Source of the DNA: Deltaproteobacteria bacterium
Lineage (GTDB): Bacteria > Desulfobacterota > Desulfobacteria > Desulfobacterales > SURF-15
Length of the DNA stretch: 64,000 nucleotides
Assembly (NCBI GenBank): GCA_019309565.1
Contig: JAFDFZ010000014.1
Span: forward strand, 1 to 64,000
Reading direction: 5' to 3'
Below the pieces are notes generated by a model. That model was not told the DNA's origin. It saw only the letters and a list, made by a program, of their open reading frames with translations, and made no database searches. Of the stretch, positions 1-7,280 are shown in pieces. How positions within the stretch are numbered: position 1 is the stretch's first letter; every line of letters begins with the position of its first letter. Position numbers and translations under genes: made by a program.

Positions 1-171
1 GGGTCGGCCCGTGATCGGAAAAACATGAATCCCGCTTTTTTTCAACCGCTCCATGGCTTTGAATGCAACGGAGGTGATTTGTCCATCGATGGTAAGCGTA
101 TCGTCGATATCCGTCAACACATAACGAACCTGCGGTTTTAAATGATCGGGAAATTGTGCAATAGGTTTCAT
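1..171 (-). CDS. HAD-superfamily hydrolase, N-terminal fragment (cut by window edge)
   Basis: Only the first 57 residues are present; the gene runs off the left edge of the window. The start is ATG at 171. The fragment carries HAD motif I (DIDDTLT, residues 21-27), with the nucleophile and acid/base aspartates, and ends in FPITGRP, the usual start of the cap-side segment in IIB-type (Cof, sucrose- or mannosyl-phosphoglycerate phosphatase-like) HAD proteins. This suggests a cytosolic sugar-phosphate phosphatase, but the substrate cannot be read from so little. A glucosyl-3-phosphoglycerate synthase lies 42 kb away, so a link to glucosylglycerate synthesis is possible but unsupported. Confidence 0.75.
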   Translation of the reverse strand, partial: MKPIAQFPDHLKPQVRYVLTDIDDTLTIDGQITSVAFKAMERLKKSGIHVFPITGRP

Positions 172-362
172 AGTCTTAAATACCTCAGGGATCGTTAAGG
201 AAAACCCCCTGCCCCTTTCCATTAATTACCCTGGATGATTCGAATATGTCAAGAAGATTAAAGGCTTAGCAATGATTACCGGTGGGCCTGAAATGGTTGT
301 AAGATTATATCCGCAGCCCATGTTCGGTTCCGGTAGTTACTCTTGACGCATGACTTAAGCGG

Positions 363-1322
363 ATGTATTTAGAAAGCATGTGGAGACTTCTAGGCGGTGT
401 GCTCATCGGATGGGGGCTGGGCAGTAACGATTCTGCCAATATTTTTGGAACCGGGGTCGCCGCAAATGTTCTGAAATATAGAACGGCAATCGTGCTCACC
501 GCCGGTTTCGTTATTGCAGGAGCGCTGGCCGAGGGGCATAAAAGCATGCACACGGTAGGGGATATGTCAAACATATCCCCTGATACCGCATTTATTGCTA
601 CTCTCTCGGCCGGGCTTTGCGTATCGGTTTTTTCATACCTTTCGCTTCCTGTTTCCACATCCCAGGCAATCATTGGAGCGGTGTTGGGAATAGGCCTGGT
701 TTCAGGGATTCCTGATTTGACCCGTCTGTACAAAGTCCTGCTATGCTGGCTCTTCACCCCTTTTGGAGGAATGGTTTTCAGCGCACTGGTCTATCCACTT
801 CTGGGAAGAATTTTTGAAAGGTTTCTCACCAATATTCAATGGCGAAATATATTCATCAAATTAGCCCTTCTATTTGCAGGCTGCTACGGTGCATATTCCC
901 TTGGTGCCAACAATGTGGCCAATGTTACAGGAGTCTTTGTGGGGGCGGGCTACCTGACCCTGTTTCAGGCATCACTCATAGGAAGCCTTTCTATTGCTTT
1001 TGGCGTTTTGACTTACAGCAAGAAGGTGATGGATACAGTGGGAAGAAGAATTGTAGAGCTGGATGGTTTCTCAGCGTTCGTTGCATCATTTTCCGCAGCG
1101 ATTACGGTTCATTTTTTCACCCAGATCGGGGTGCCTGTATCAAGCTCCCAGGCGGTGGTTGGTGCTGTGAGCGGAGTGGGTCTGATCAAAGGGGCTAGAA
1201 CCGTTAGTAAAAAAACACTCACTGAGATTGCAGAGGGTTGGATCTCCACTCCTTTGTTCAGTGGTGTATTGTCATATTTGATGATGCGGATTTACATTGC
1301 TTTTTTCAGGGTTGCCGGGTAA
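363..1322 (+). CDS. PiT-family inorganic phosphate transporter (short form)
   Basis: Hydrophobic protein of 319 aa with the internal duplication typical of PiT (SLC20) carriers. The first signature is GSNDSANIFGT (residues 20-30), the second GANNVANVTG (181-190), each followed by a PVSTSQA or PVSSSQA loop. Family members move phosphate with H+ or Na+ across the inner membrane. It is shorter than the second PiT of the window (418 aa) because the central cytosolic loop is small. The DUF47 gene follows 43 bp downstream, the usual partner. No strong ribosome site precedes ATG 363; ATG 378 is an alternative start. Phosphate is the default substrate; related anions are not excluded. Confidence 0.9.
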   Translation: MYLESMWRLLGGVLIGWGLGSNDSANIFGTGVAANVLKYRTAIVLTAGFVIAGALAEGHKSMHTVGDMSNISPDTAFIATLSAGLCVSVFSYLSLPVSTSQAIIGAVLGIGLVSGIPDLTRLYKVLLCWLFTPFGGMVFSALVYPLLGRIFERFLTNIQWRNIFIKLALLFAGCYGAYSLGANNVANVTGVFVGAGYLTLFQASLIGSLSIAFGVLTYSKKVMDTVGRRIVELDGFSAFVASFSAAITVHFFTQIGVPVSSSQAVVGAVSGVGLIKGARTVSKKTLTEIAEGWISTPLFSGVLSYLMMRIYIAFFRVAG

Positions 1323-1365
1323 CCTACTGTGCTAGAGTTGCTTAGGAGTCGCAAAGGAGGCATTA

Positions 1366-2016
1366 ATGTTTTTTTTTAAGAAAGAGAAAGAAGTCGTCGA
1401 GCTTCTCATAAAGCATCTGGATATTGTCGAAGCATGTCTAAACACCGTTATAAGGACGGCTCAGAATTATCTTCAAGGCAATATCCAGGATGCAAAAAAC
1501 CTGGCCAAAGAGGTTGATGCGATCGAAAACCAGGCCGATCTTGTTCGGTATGAGATACGGGATAAGCTTTATGCCGGCGCCTATCTTCCCAGGCTTCGAG
1601 AAGATATCTATAGGCTGGTGGAAAGCGTGGATGAGGTTGCCAACGCAGCTGAACACTGTTGCGACTTCTTTTTAAACCAGCGTCCGCAAATCCCAGAGCA
1701 GTTAAAGGTGATGTTTCTTGCTGCTGTGCAGGAATCGCTTGGCATCATAAACCCTCTTAAGCATTCTATCCTGTGCTTTTTAAAGGGAGAGTGCCCCATA
1801 GAAGTCTCAAGGCAGCATGCAAAGGAAGTGGGTTTGAAAGAATCGGATGTGGATCATATTGAGTGGGATTTAACTAAGGATATCTTTACTTCTTCACTTG
1901 ATTTCAGTCATAAAATCCACCTAAAGCTCTGCCTGGATGCCATAGCCAAGGTCTCGGACAGGGCAGAGGATGCGGCGGATCAGCTGGATCTGGTCATACT
2001 GAAATCCATGGTATAG
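1366..2016 (+). CDS. DUF47 / PhoU-like phosphate transport accessory protein
   Basis: Soluble, helix-rich 216-aa protein of the TIGR00153/DUF47 family, distantly related to PhoU, with acidic helix motifs such as VDAIENQAD (about residues 47-55) and DRAEDAADQLD near the C-terminus, where these proteins bind metal. It starts at ATG 1366 behind a strong AAAGGAGG site. It follows the PiT gene by 43 bp and is probably co-transcribed with it. DUF47 proteins are thought to modulate the adjacent PiT carrier. A second PiT/DUF47 pair occurs at 12193-14142. The stop lies only 5 bp before the left inverted repeat of the inserted transposable element. Confidence 0.88.
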   Translation: MFFFKKEKEVVELLIKHLDIVEACLNTVIRTAQNYLQGNIQDAKNLAKEVDAIENQADLVRYEIRDKLYAGAYLPRLREDIYRLVESVDEVANAAEHCCDFFLNQRPQIPEQLKVMFLAAVQESLGIINPLKHSILCFLKGECPIEVSRQHAKEVGLKESDVDHIEWDLTKDIFTSSLDFSHKIHLKLCLDAIAKVSDRAEDAADQLDLVILKSMV

Positions 2017-2021
2017 ACTTC

Positions 2022-2049
2022 GGTGTCAAATCTCGATCATTGATTTTAG
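2022..2049 (+). repeat. Left inverted repeat of the RAYT element
   Basis: 28-bp sequence starting GGTGTCAAATCTCGATC. It matches the reverse complement of 3031-3058 with two differences, at repeat positions 17 and 28. Confidence 0.9.
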
Positions 2050-2085
2050 GTTGTGGTGATCGATCTGTTGTGGTAATGACCCCTC

Positions 2086-3054
2086 ATGGCACGGGCATGG
2101 CGCATAGAGTTTGAGGGAGCCTTATATCATGTTCTTTCCCGCGGCAATGAACGGCGGGATATTTTCTTTTGCGATCACGATAGGCGTATGTTTTTAAGCA
2201 CTTTGGGCGAGATGGCGGATCGTTTCGCGATTGAACCTTGCGCCTATGTGCTGATGAACAATCACTATCATTTATTGCTCCACACCTTGCGGGCCAACTT
2301 ATCCAAAGCGATGCAGTGGTTTGGTGTCACATACACCAACCGGTTCAATGCAAGGCATTCCCGCAGCGGGCACCTGTTTCAAGGACGGTTTAAAAGCATG
2401 GTGGTTCAAAACGATGCCTATCTGCTCCGGTTATCCTTATACATTCACCGCAATCCACTGCGTGCAGGCCTTGTCGAACGGCTAGCCGATTACAGGTGGA
2501 GCAGCTATCGGGTTTACGCCTATGGGAAGCACGGGCCTGATTGGTTGAAAACGGAACGGGTTTTCAATCAGTTTCAAAATGTTAAAGACAGGCATGCAGC
2601 CTATCGAAAGTTGATTCAGCAATATGCAGAAGAGGAACAGCGGCTTTTGGAAGATTTGCGCCATGGTTTCATTCTGGGCACAGAGCAATTTGTGGAGCTC
2701 CTTAAAAACCGATTTCTGCTGGCCACTGCACACCGTGAAGTGCCTCAACAGAAACGGGTACTCAAGGATGTGGATCTGGCCGCAATTCTGGCGAAGGCCG
2801 GTTTATTTTTGGGATGTAAGCCAGAAGACTTCAAGAAGGCCGCGCGTATTGCCCCAAGCCGGGTGCTTAACCGGGATCTGCTGCTTTATTTGATATGGCA
2901 GCTTGGGGTTTTGACAAATTCAGAGATCGGCTGTCTGTTTGGACTAACCGGCTCTGCAGTCAGCCGCAGGGTGAGGGTTCTGAAAGATAGAGCTTCAGTC
3001 GACAAAGAGATTCAAAGGAAAATCGAGGGCTTAAAATCAATAATCGAGATTTGA
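2086..3054 (+). CDS. REP-associated tyrosine transposase (RAYT, Y1_Tnp) with DnaA-like C-terminal domain
   Basis: 322-aa transposase. Residues 1-140 form the Y1 domain: the HUH metal site is H60-Y61-H62 in MNNHYHLLLH, and the probable catalytic tyrosine is Y119 in LYIHRNPLRAGLV. The C-terminal part (about 230-320) resembles the helix-turn-helix of DnaA domain IV (NSEIGCLFGLTGSAVSRRV), a fusion common in delta-proteobacterial RAYTs. Such enzymes nick and rejoin single strands at REP-like palindromes. The frame is intact, so the enzyme may be active. It is bounded by the inverted repeats described above. Start ATG 2086 lies 36 bp inside the left repeat and lacks a strong ribosome site. Confidence 0.9.
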   Translation: MARAWRIEFEGALYHVLSRGNERRDIFFCDHDRRMFLSTLGEMADRFAIEPCAYVLMNNHYHLLLHTLRANLSKAMQWFGVTYTNRFNARHSRSGHLFQGRFKSMVVQNDAYLLRLSLYIHRNPLRAGLVERLADYRWSSYRVYAYGKHGPDWLKTERVFNQFQNVKDRHAAYRKLIQQYAEEEQRLLEDLRHGFILGTEQFVELLKNRFLLATAHREVPQQKRVLKDVDLAAILAKAGLFLGCKPEDFKKAARIAPSRVLNRDLLLYLIWQLGVLTNSEIGCLFGLTGSAVSRRVRVLKDRASVDKEIQRKIEGLKSIIEI

Positions 3055-3058
3055 CACC
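3031..3058 (-). repeat. Right inverted repeat of the RAYT element
   Basis: Reverse-complement partner of 2022-2049. It contains the transposase stop codon (3052-3054) and ends just before the AAGAGGAG ribosome site of the next gene. Confidence 0.9.
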
Positions 3059-3071
3059 AAGAGGAGAAGCT

Positions 3072-4223
3072 ATGCCGACAAAAACAAACGTACCTAATAT
3101 ATTCAAAAAGCTGGGAGTAACACCAATCATACACGGATCCGGAACGACGACACGATACGGGGGCACTCTCATGCGTGCTGAGACCATCGAAGCCATGCGT
3201 GAGGCCTCCCAGGCTCCAGTGAACATCGATGAACTTAACGAGGCCGCAGGCGATGCCATAGCCCGTATGCTCGGTGCCGAGGCGGCGATTGTCACAGGAG
3301 GTGCGGCTGCAGGTCTTGTGCTCCAGGCCGCTGCCTGTATCGCCGGAGACGATCCTGCCAGGATAACACGCCTGCCCGATACTGCCGGTATGCGAAACGA
3401 GCTGATCATTCAGCGCGCTCATCGGTTCATGTACGACCAGGCATTTCGATTGGCGGGTGCTGAGCTGGTGGAGATCGGGCTTGGCCGTCGCACATTACCG
3501 TACGAACTTGAAAGCGCCATTACGGAAAAAACCGCTGCTGTGGTTTATCTGTTCGCGCCCTTCAGCAGCCTGCCCGGCCTTCTTCCGTTTGAGACCATCT
3601 GTGAGATTGCTCATAAACACGGGGTGCCGGTCATCGTTGATGCGGCATCCATGTTACCCCCGCGCGATAATCTGTTCAAGCACCTGAGACAGGGTGCTGA
3701 TCTTGTGAACTTCAGCGGCGGGAAAGGGATACGTGGCCCACAGAGTACCGGCATACTGGCAGGACGCAAAGATCTGATTCGCGCTGCCGCCCTTAATAAC
3801 AGCCCGAACCAGGCTGTCGGAAGACCGTCCAAGACATCAAAGGAAGAGATAGTCGGCCTGGTAACAGCCCTTGAACTTTTCCTGGCAGGGGATGAGGAAG
3901 CGGAGATGAATCACTACCGCGAGATCTCCACGTATATTGTCGATGCGCTCTGCGATCTGCCGGGCATACGAGCTGTGGTGGAACAAGATCCTTTCAACCG
4001 TCTGCTGCCAACCGCTGTGATATACTTCGAACCCTCGTGGGACGGGCGTCCGGGCCATGCTATCCGCGAAGCCCTGGCAGAAGGGAAGCCCCACATTTAT
4101 GTTCAGCAGGGAGCCCAGCAGGGAGGTTATTTCGATGAAATTGCCGTTGATCCGTTCAATCTGCAGCCAGGCGACGAGGAAATTATAGCCAGACGTCTTC
4201 GCGAAGAACTTACCCGGCGGTAG
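3072..4223 (+). CDS. SelA-like PLP-dependent enzyme (fold type I)
   Basis: 383-aa protein of the SelA/DgaE-like PLP group. The likely Schiff-base lysine is in NFSGGKGIRGPQSTG, aligning with SGDKLLGGPQAG of the true SelA encoded at 50582-52009; a preceding VIVDAAS supplies the PLP-ring aspartate. Characterised relatives include D-glucosaminate-6-phosphate ammonia-lyase, so a lyase on an amino-sugar acid or amino acid is plausible; the substrate is unknown. ATG 3072 is chosen because GAGGAG lies at 3061-3066; an in-frame start at 3051 would fall inside the transposon repeat. It lacks the long N-terminal tRNA-binding region of SelA, so it is not a second selenocysteine synthase. An HpcH/HpaI aldolase gene is nearby at 5937. 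Confidence 0.78.
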   Translation: MPTKTNVPNIFKKLGVTPIIHGSGTTTRYGGTLMRAETIEAMREASQAPVNIDELNEAAGDAIARMLGAEAAIVTGGAAAGLVLQAAACIAGDDPARITRLPDTAGMRNELIIQRAHRFMYDQAFRLAGAELVEIGLGRRTLPYELESAITEKTAAVVYLFAPFSSLPGLLPFETICEIAHKHGVPVIVDAASMLPPRDNLFKHLRQGADLVNFSGGKGIRGPQSTGILAGRKDLIRAAALNNSPNQAVGRPSKTSKEEIVGLVTALELFLAGDEEAEMNHYREISTYIVDALCDLPGIRAVVEQDPFNRLLPTAVIYFEPSWDGRPGHAIREALAEGKPHIYVQQGAQQGGYFDEIAVDPFNLQPGDEEIIARRLREELTRR

Positions 4224-4330
4224 CCAATACAAAACATCAAGCTTAATACACAAAAGGGAAAGACTACCAAGAAAAGGCTTTTTAAAGGATTGAGGGTGTT
4301 AAATTCGAGTTCGCTATGAAATTGTTGAGA

Positions 4331-5401
4331 TTATCTCCCTCTAATTCCGGGATGGAGATATTTTGGTGAATCTATTTCTTTTAATCTGAAGATCAATTCA
4401 TGCTCCGTTACGCTGCTCTTCCAATGGCCTGTTATCTGAGCGGTGTACACCGAGCTAAGGAAAACGATAATAATAACCGTTCCTAGCCTTACAACAGACC
4501 AGCTCCTTTTCCCCATCCCTTTTGTTTTCATCTCAAGAGTATCTTTTGCAGGGCAGCAAAGGGTGCAATCCATGCATCCATTGCATTCTGCGCTTCTAAC
4601 GTTAAGCTTTCTGTCGACAGGAAGGTGGTAAGGGCATGCCTTTGTACAGCGTTTGCAGTCTGTGCAGGACCCGGGGTTGCGTTGAATGCGTGTAGGGCTT
4701 ACAAGCGCAAGCAATCCCATAAGAGCTCCGTATGGGCAGAGATACCTGCACCAGAAATTGCGAATCGGTATGGATAGCAACACCAAAATTATGAACACAA
4801 CCAAAGTGGTAACCGATATCCGGGTAAAGAAAAAGAGCATCTTAACATCAGAAAGCTTATAATAAGGGCTCTGGAGAAACATGTGAATCTCGTCGCTTCC
4901 CATTCTTATAATAACCCATAGAAAAAATCCCAGTAAAAGGTATTTCACGCTGCGCAGTGGAATGTCCAGCCACAGAGGAACAATGAAGTTTTCGCCGAAC
5001 AATCTTCTGCCAAGCTTCCACAGCATCTCAGATAAAGATCCTGCAGGGCAGAACCATCCGCAAAAGGACTTTCTTAAAAGCACTGAAATAAGTGCGGCAT
5101 ATCCCAGGATTACCATGGCCGCTGGGTGTACCGTATCCCAGAGTCCTGTAAGGATAAAAAGCTTCCAGCCCATCAGCGCTCCTATAGGCAGGAATCCCTC
5201 CACCCCGGGAGGTCTTAAGACAGTTATCTGACCTCCCTGAGATGCCTGATAAACATAAATAAAGAACTGGATTCCAATTGCGATTGTTAAAACAAATACG
5301 CCCCACTGTACCTTTTGTCTGAATCCGAAAAGGGCGGATTTTTTCTTTTCCGGTTCTCCCTTGGAGTCTTTTTCTCTCTCTGCAAGCAGTTTGGCCTTCA
5401 T
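4331..5401 (-). CDS. NapH/YccM-like 4Fe-4S polyferredoxin membrane protein
   Basis: 356-aa inner-membrane protein with several hydrophobic segments and the twin motifs FCGWFCPAGSLSE (113-125) and WCRYLCPYGALMG (217-229) characteristic of NapH-type quinol-linked electron-transfer proteins. Two ferredoxin clusters follow: C246/C249/C252/C256 and C273/C276/C279/C283, each ending in CP. It probably passes electrons between the quinone pool and a redox partner that is not encoded nearby. ATG 5401 is chosen because AGGGG precedes it; an in-frame GTG at 5521 would add 40 non-hydrophobic residues and lies closer to the likely transcription start. The convergent gene ends 107 bp away. An FNR-family site and a TATAAT box lie upstream. 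Confidence 0.85.
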   Translation of the reverse strand: MKAKLLAEREKDSKGEPEKKKSALFGFRQKVQWGVFVLTIAIGIQFFIYVYQASQGGQITVLRPPGVEGFLPIGALMGWKLFILTGLWDTVHPAAMVILGYAALISVLLRKSFCGWFCPAGSLSEMLWKLGRRLFGENFIVPLWLDIPLRSVKYLLLGFFLWVIIRMGSDEIHMFLQSPYYKLSDVKMLFFFTRISVTTLVVFIILVLLSIPIRNFWCRYLCPYGALMGLLALVSPTRIQRNPGSCTDCKRCTKACPYHLPVDRKLNVRSAECNGCMDCTLCCPAKDTLEMKTKGMGKRSWSVVRLGTVIIIVFLSSVYTAQITGHWKSSVTEHELIFRLKEIDSPKYLHPGIRGR

Positions 5402-5566
5402 CGAGCCCCTCATGACAGGTATATTCACATTCGTTTCATTTTCTTCCGCATCTTCCGCCCATGACGAAAAACTTGTGCTTTTTAAACAAATAACGGGCTG
5501 AAAACCGAGCCATGGCTGCACCGTTCAACAACAGAATATAGAACTGGGCATTAACAGTTAGGTTCG

Positions 5567-5609
5567 ATTATAAGGTAAAACCACAGGGAAATGCATTGAC
5601 TTAGGTCAA
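5567..5609 (-). promoter_or_regulatory. FNR/CRP-family operator with TATAAT box upstream of the NapH-like gene
   Basis: TTGACTTAGGTCAA (5596-5609) is a perfect TTGAC-N4-GTCAA palindrome, close to the FNR/DNR consensus TTGAT-N4-ATCAA. On the reverse strand TATAAT occupies 5572-5567, which predicts a start near 5560. The palindrome centre is then at about -42, the class II activator position for FNR and CRP, and no good -35 box is present, as expected for an activator-dependent promoter. Confidence 0.6.
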
Positions 5610-5807
5610 CAGGACGGCAGGCAAAAATAAAGGATGCTCTCTCAAGCCCCCCTGAATAGGGAGGCATGCTATTCTTATTCCTTAAAAATACCCGTCGGCA
5701 AAAAGCAGTTTCTCTTACTTGCGCTTTTTCCTGAAAAGACTTCGTGCGATCTGGGTAAGCAGTGCTTGAGGTTTAACCCTCTGCAGAATCAAATGACCTG
5801 TTTTCGG

Positions 5808-5836
5808 TTGACACACAATCCCTTTCCTGACATATT
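5808..5836 (+). promoter_or_regulatory. Possible sigma-70 promoter for the HpcH/HpaI aldolase gene
   Basis: TTGACA (5808-5813) is followed after 17 bp by CATATT (5831-5836), four of six matches to the -10 consensus. Transcription would start near 5843, about 94 bp before the aldolase start codon. The rest of 5610-5936 shows no gene or other clear signal. Confidence 0.4.
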
Positions 5837-5936
5837 CACTCTCGTTTATCTATTTATCTGTCGCCTATTCCTTGATTTAAAGAACCTTACGAGGAAAAAT
5901 CTTCGTCCCCTCAAAATATTACTTCAGGAGTGTAAT

Positions 5937-6731
5937 ATGAGAAGAAAAAATGTACTTCGAGAGCTATTAAATGAAGACAAGCCTACGATCGGAACCCATG
6001 TGCATTCTATGTGGCCTGGAATGGTAGAGGTGATCGGCCATACCGGCGTTATTGATTACATCGAATTTTCGGGAGAATATGCGCCATACGATCTTTTCTC
6101 ACTGGAAAATTTCAGCCGTGCCATCGATCTTTTCGATCATATGTCCTCGATGATGAAGATCGAGGCGGAGCTCAGAAGCTATCTCGCGGTACGAGCCGTT
6201 GGATCGGGTATTCAGAATCTGCTCTTTGCACGAATTAAGAATGCAAAAGAAGCAAAAGAAGCGATAGCCGCAGCTTTAGCGGACACACCGAGCTGTGGGG
6301 GCACCGCCGGTGCCGGCATGCGCAGGGATGTGGGGTATGTGATGGGGCCGGGTTCGGCCGATTATGTGAAATCCCTTGAAGAGGGGGTAAAAGCGTTGAT
6401 GATAGAAAGAAAATCCTCGGTGGATGATCTTGAACAGATTCTGTCCGTTAAAGGAGTCGATATGGTACAGTTCGGCCCCGCAGATTATTCCATGAGCCTT
6501 GACTTACCAGGCCAGTGGGATCATCCAGAAGTCAAGAAAGCAGATAAATATATCATAGAAACCGCGCTTAAAATGGGAGTTCGGCCTCGTATCGAAATAT
6601 TCGACATGGAAGCCGCCAAGCCGTACATCGACATGGGGGTTCGAGATTTCTGCATCGGCTGGGATGTGTTTACTGTCTATCAATACTGCAAAAAGCATGG
6701 AGAAGGTTTAGCAAAACTGCTTGGCCGATAA
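5937..6731 (+). CDS. HpcH/HpaI-family aldolase
   Basis: 264-aa class II (metal-dependent) aldolase of the HpcH/HpaI/citrate-lyase-beta family, which cleaves 2-keto-3-deoxy acids to pyruvate or related ketoacids plus an aldehyde. The presumed metal ligands are E157 (ALMIERK) and D183 (GPADYS), 26 residues apart, the spacing of E149/D175 in E. coli HpaI. A conserved arginine is R86 in AVRAVG. ATG 5937 has CAGGAG eight to nine bases upstream; the same frame stays open to 5634 but the extension has no ribosome site and looks non-coding. The gene stands alone between repeat-rich DNA and a divergent gene. The exact substrate is unknown. Confidence 0.85.
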   Translation: MRRKNVLRELLNEDKPTIGTHVHSMWPGMVEVIGHTGVIDYIEFSGEYAPYDLFSLENFSRAIDLFDHMSSMMKIEAELRSYLAVRAVGSGIQNLLFARIKNAKEAKEAIAAALADTPSCGGTAGAGMRRDVGYVMGPGSADYVKSLEEGVKALMIERKSSVDDLEQILSVKGVDMVQFGPADYSMSLDLPGQWDHPEVKKADKYIIETALKMGVRPRIEIFDMEAAKPYIDMGVRDFCIGWDVFTVYQYCKKHGEGLAKLLGR

Positions 6732-6852
6732 AGGTTCTTAAAAAAACGCTGACCAAGACAGCCCCAGGATTCCTTTTTTGCTTGACACATGGAGCACCAT
6801 TCTATATGTATTTGACGGTGATGATTTATATTTTATTTAAATTCAGCATGTT

Positions 6853-7127
6853 ATAGGCACCTAACACCATCATATCGACAATTTGTTGTCGTTATTGAAT
6901 TACATGCTTTTGATAAGCGTTTATAGTAAACTAAAGTTTAAAGTGAGCTAAAGTGAACTAAAGTTAAGGAATTTGGTCTATTTTTAAAATGAAAGAGCGA
7001 AGCGATACCTTAACTTTAGGCACTTTAGGCACTTTAGATCACCTGCTCCCAAAGGGGCCACTTTTTCCGAGCAAACTCTCGGGAAAAGCATAGGCACCTA
7101 GCACCATCATATCAACAATTTGTTCTC
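6853..7127. repeat. Intergenic repeat cluster: 38-bp direct repeats enclosing a long hairpin (copy 1 of a dispersed repeat)
   Basis: Two direct repeats, 6853-6890 and 7090-7127, match at 35 of 38 positions. Between them is a long imperfect hairpin. Its left arm (6931-6969) holds CTAAAGT units in series and ends CTAAAGTTAAGG; the right arm (7008-7039) is CCTTAACTTTA followed by GGCACTTTA units. The hairpin core 6959-7018 recurs at 33555-33612 with one substitution and a 2-bp gap, and the 19 bp 7051-7069 recur exactly at 33668-33686. This fills most of the 549-bp gene-free stretch 6732-7280; no gene was identified there. Confidence 0.85.
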
Positions 7128-7280
7128 TTTGAGGAATATTTCCAGGGGATCACTTTTCTGTATAGTATTCAAGGAAACATAGCCCGACCGGGGGGGAAGG
7201 GGTATATTTTTACGATTTTCATTTAAGCCATTCTTTTTATTGATTTTAACCCACAGGAAAAAAGAAAGGAGGGATCAGTG

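Larger units (their letters stand above)
2022..3058 (+). mobile_element. RAYT-type (Y1 transposase) element bounded by long inverted repeats
   Basis: A 1037-bp unit with near-perfect 28-bp inverted repeats at its two ends (26 of 28 positions match) that encloses one Y1 transposase gene. Both ends begin GGTGTCAAATCTCGAT reading inward. The right repeat covers the last codons and stop of the transposase. A subterminal stem TCGATCA (2033-2039)/TGATCGA (2057-2063) can form at the left end. No target duplication is seen, as expected for Y1 enzymes. The element sits 5 bp after a DUF47 stop and 13 bp before the start of the SelA-like gene. Confidence 0.85.

Noticed and set aside
3072-4223. SelA-like gene as a second selenocysteine synthase
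   Set aside because: It lacks the N-terminal tRNA-binding region present in the true SelA at 50582-52009 and is shorter overall.
5634-5936. In-frame upstream extension of the HpcH/HpaI aldolase (about 100 codons)
   Set aside because: No ribosome site, atypical composition, and a strong CAGGAG site at the start of the conserved domain (ATG 5937). A plausible promoter lies inside the extension.
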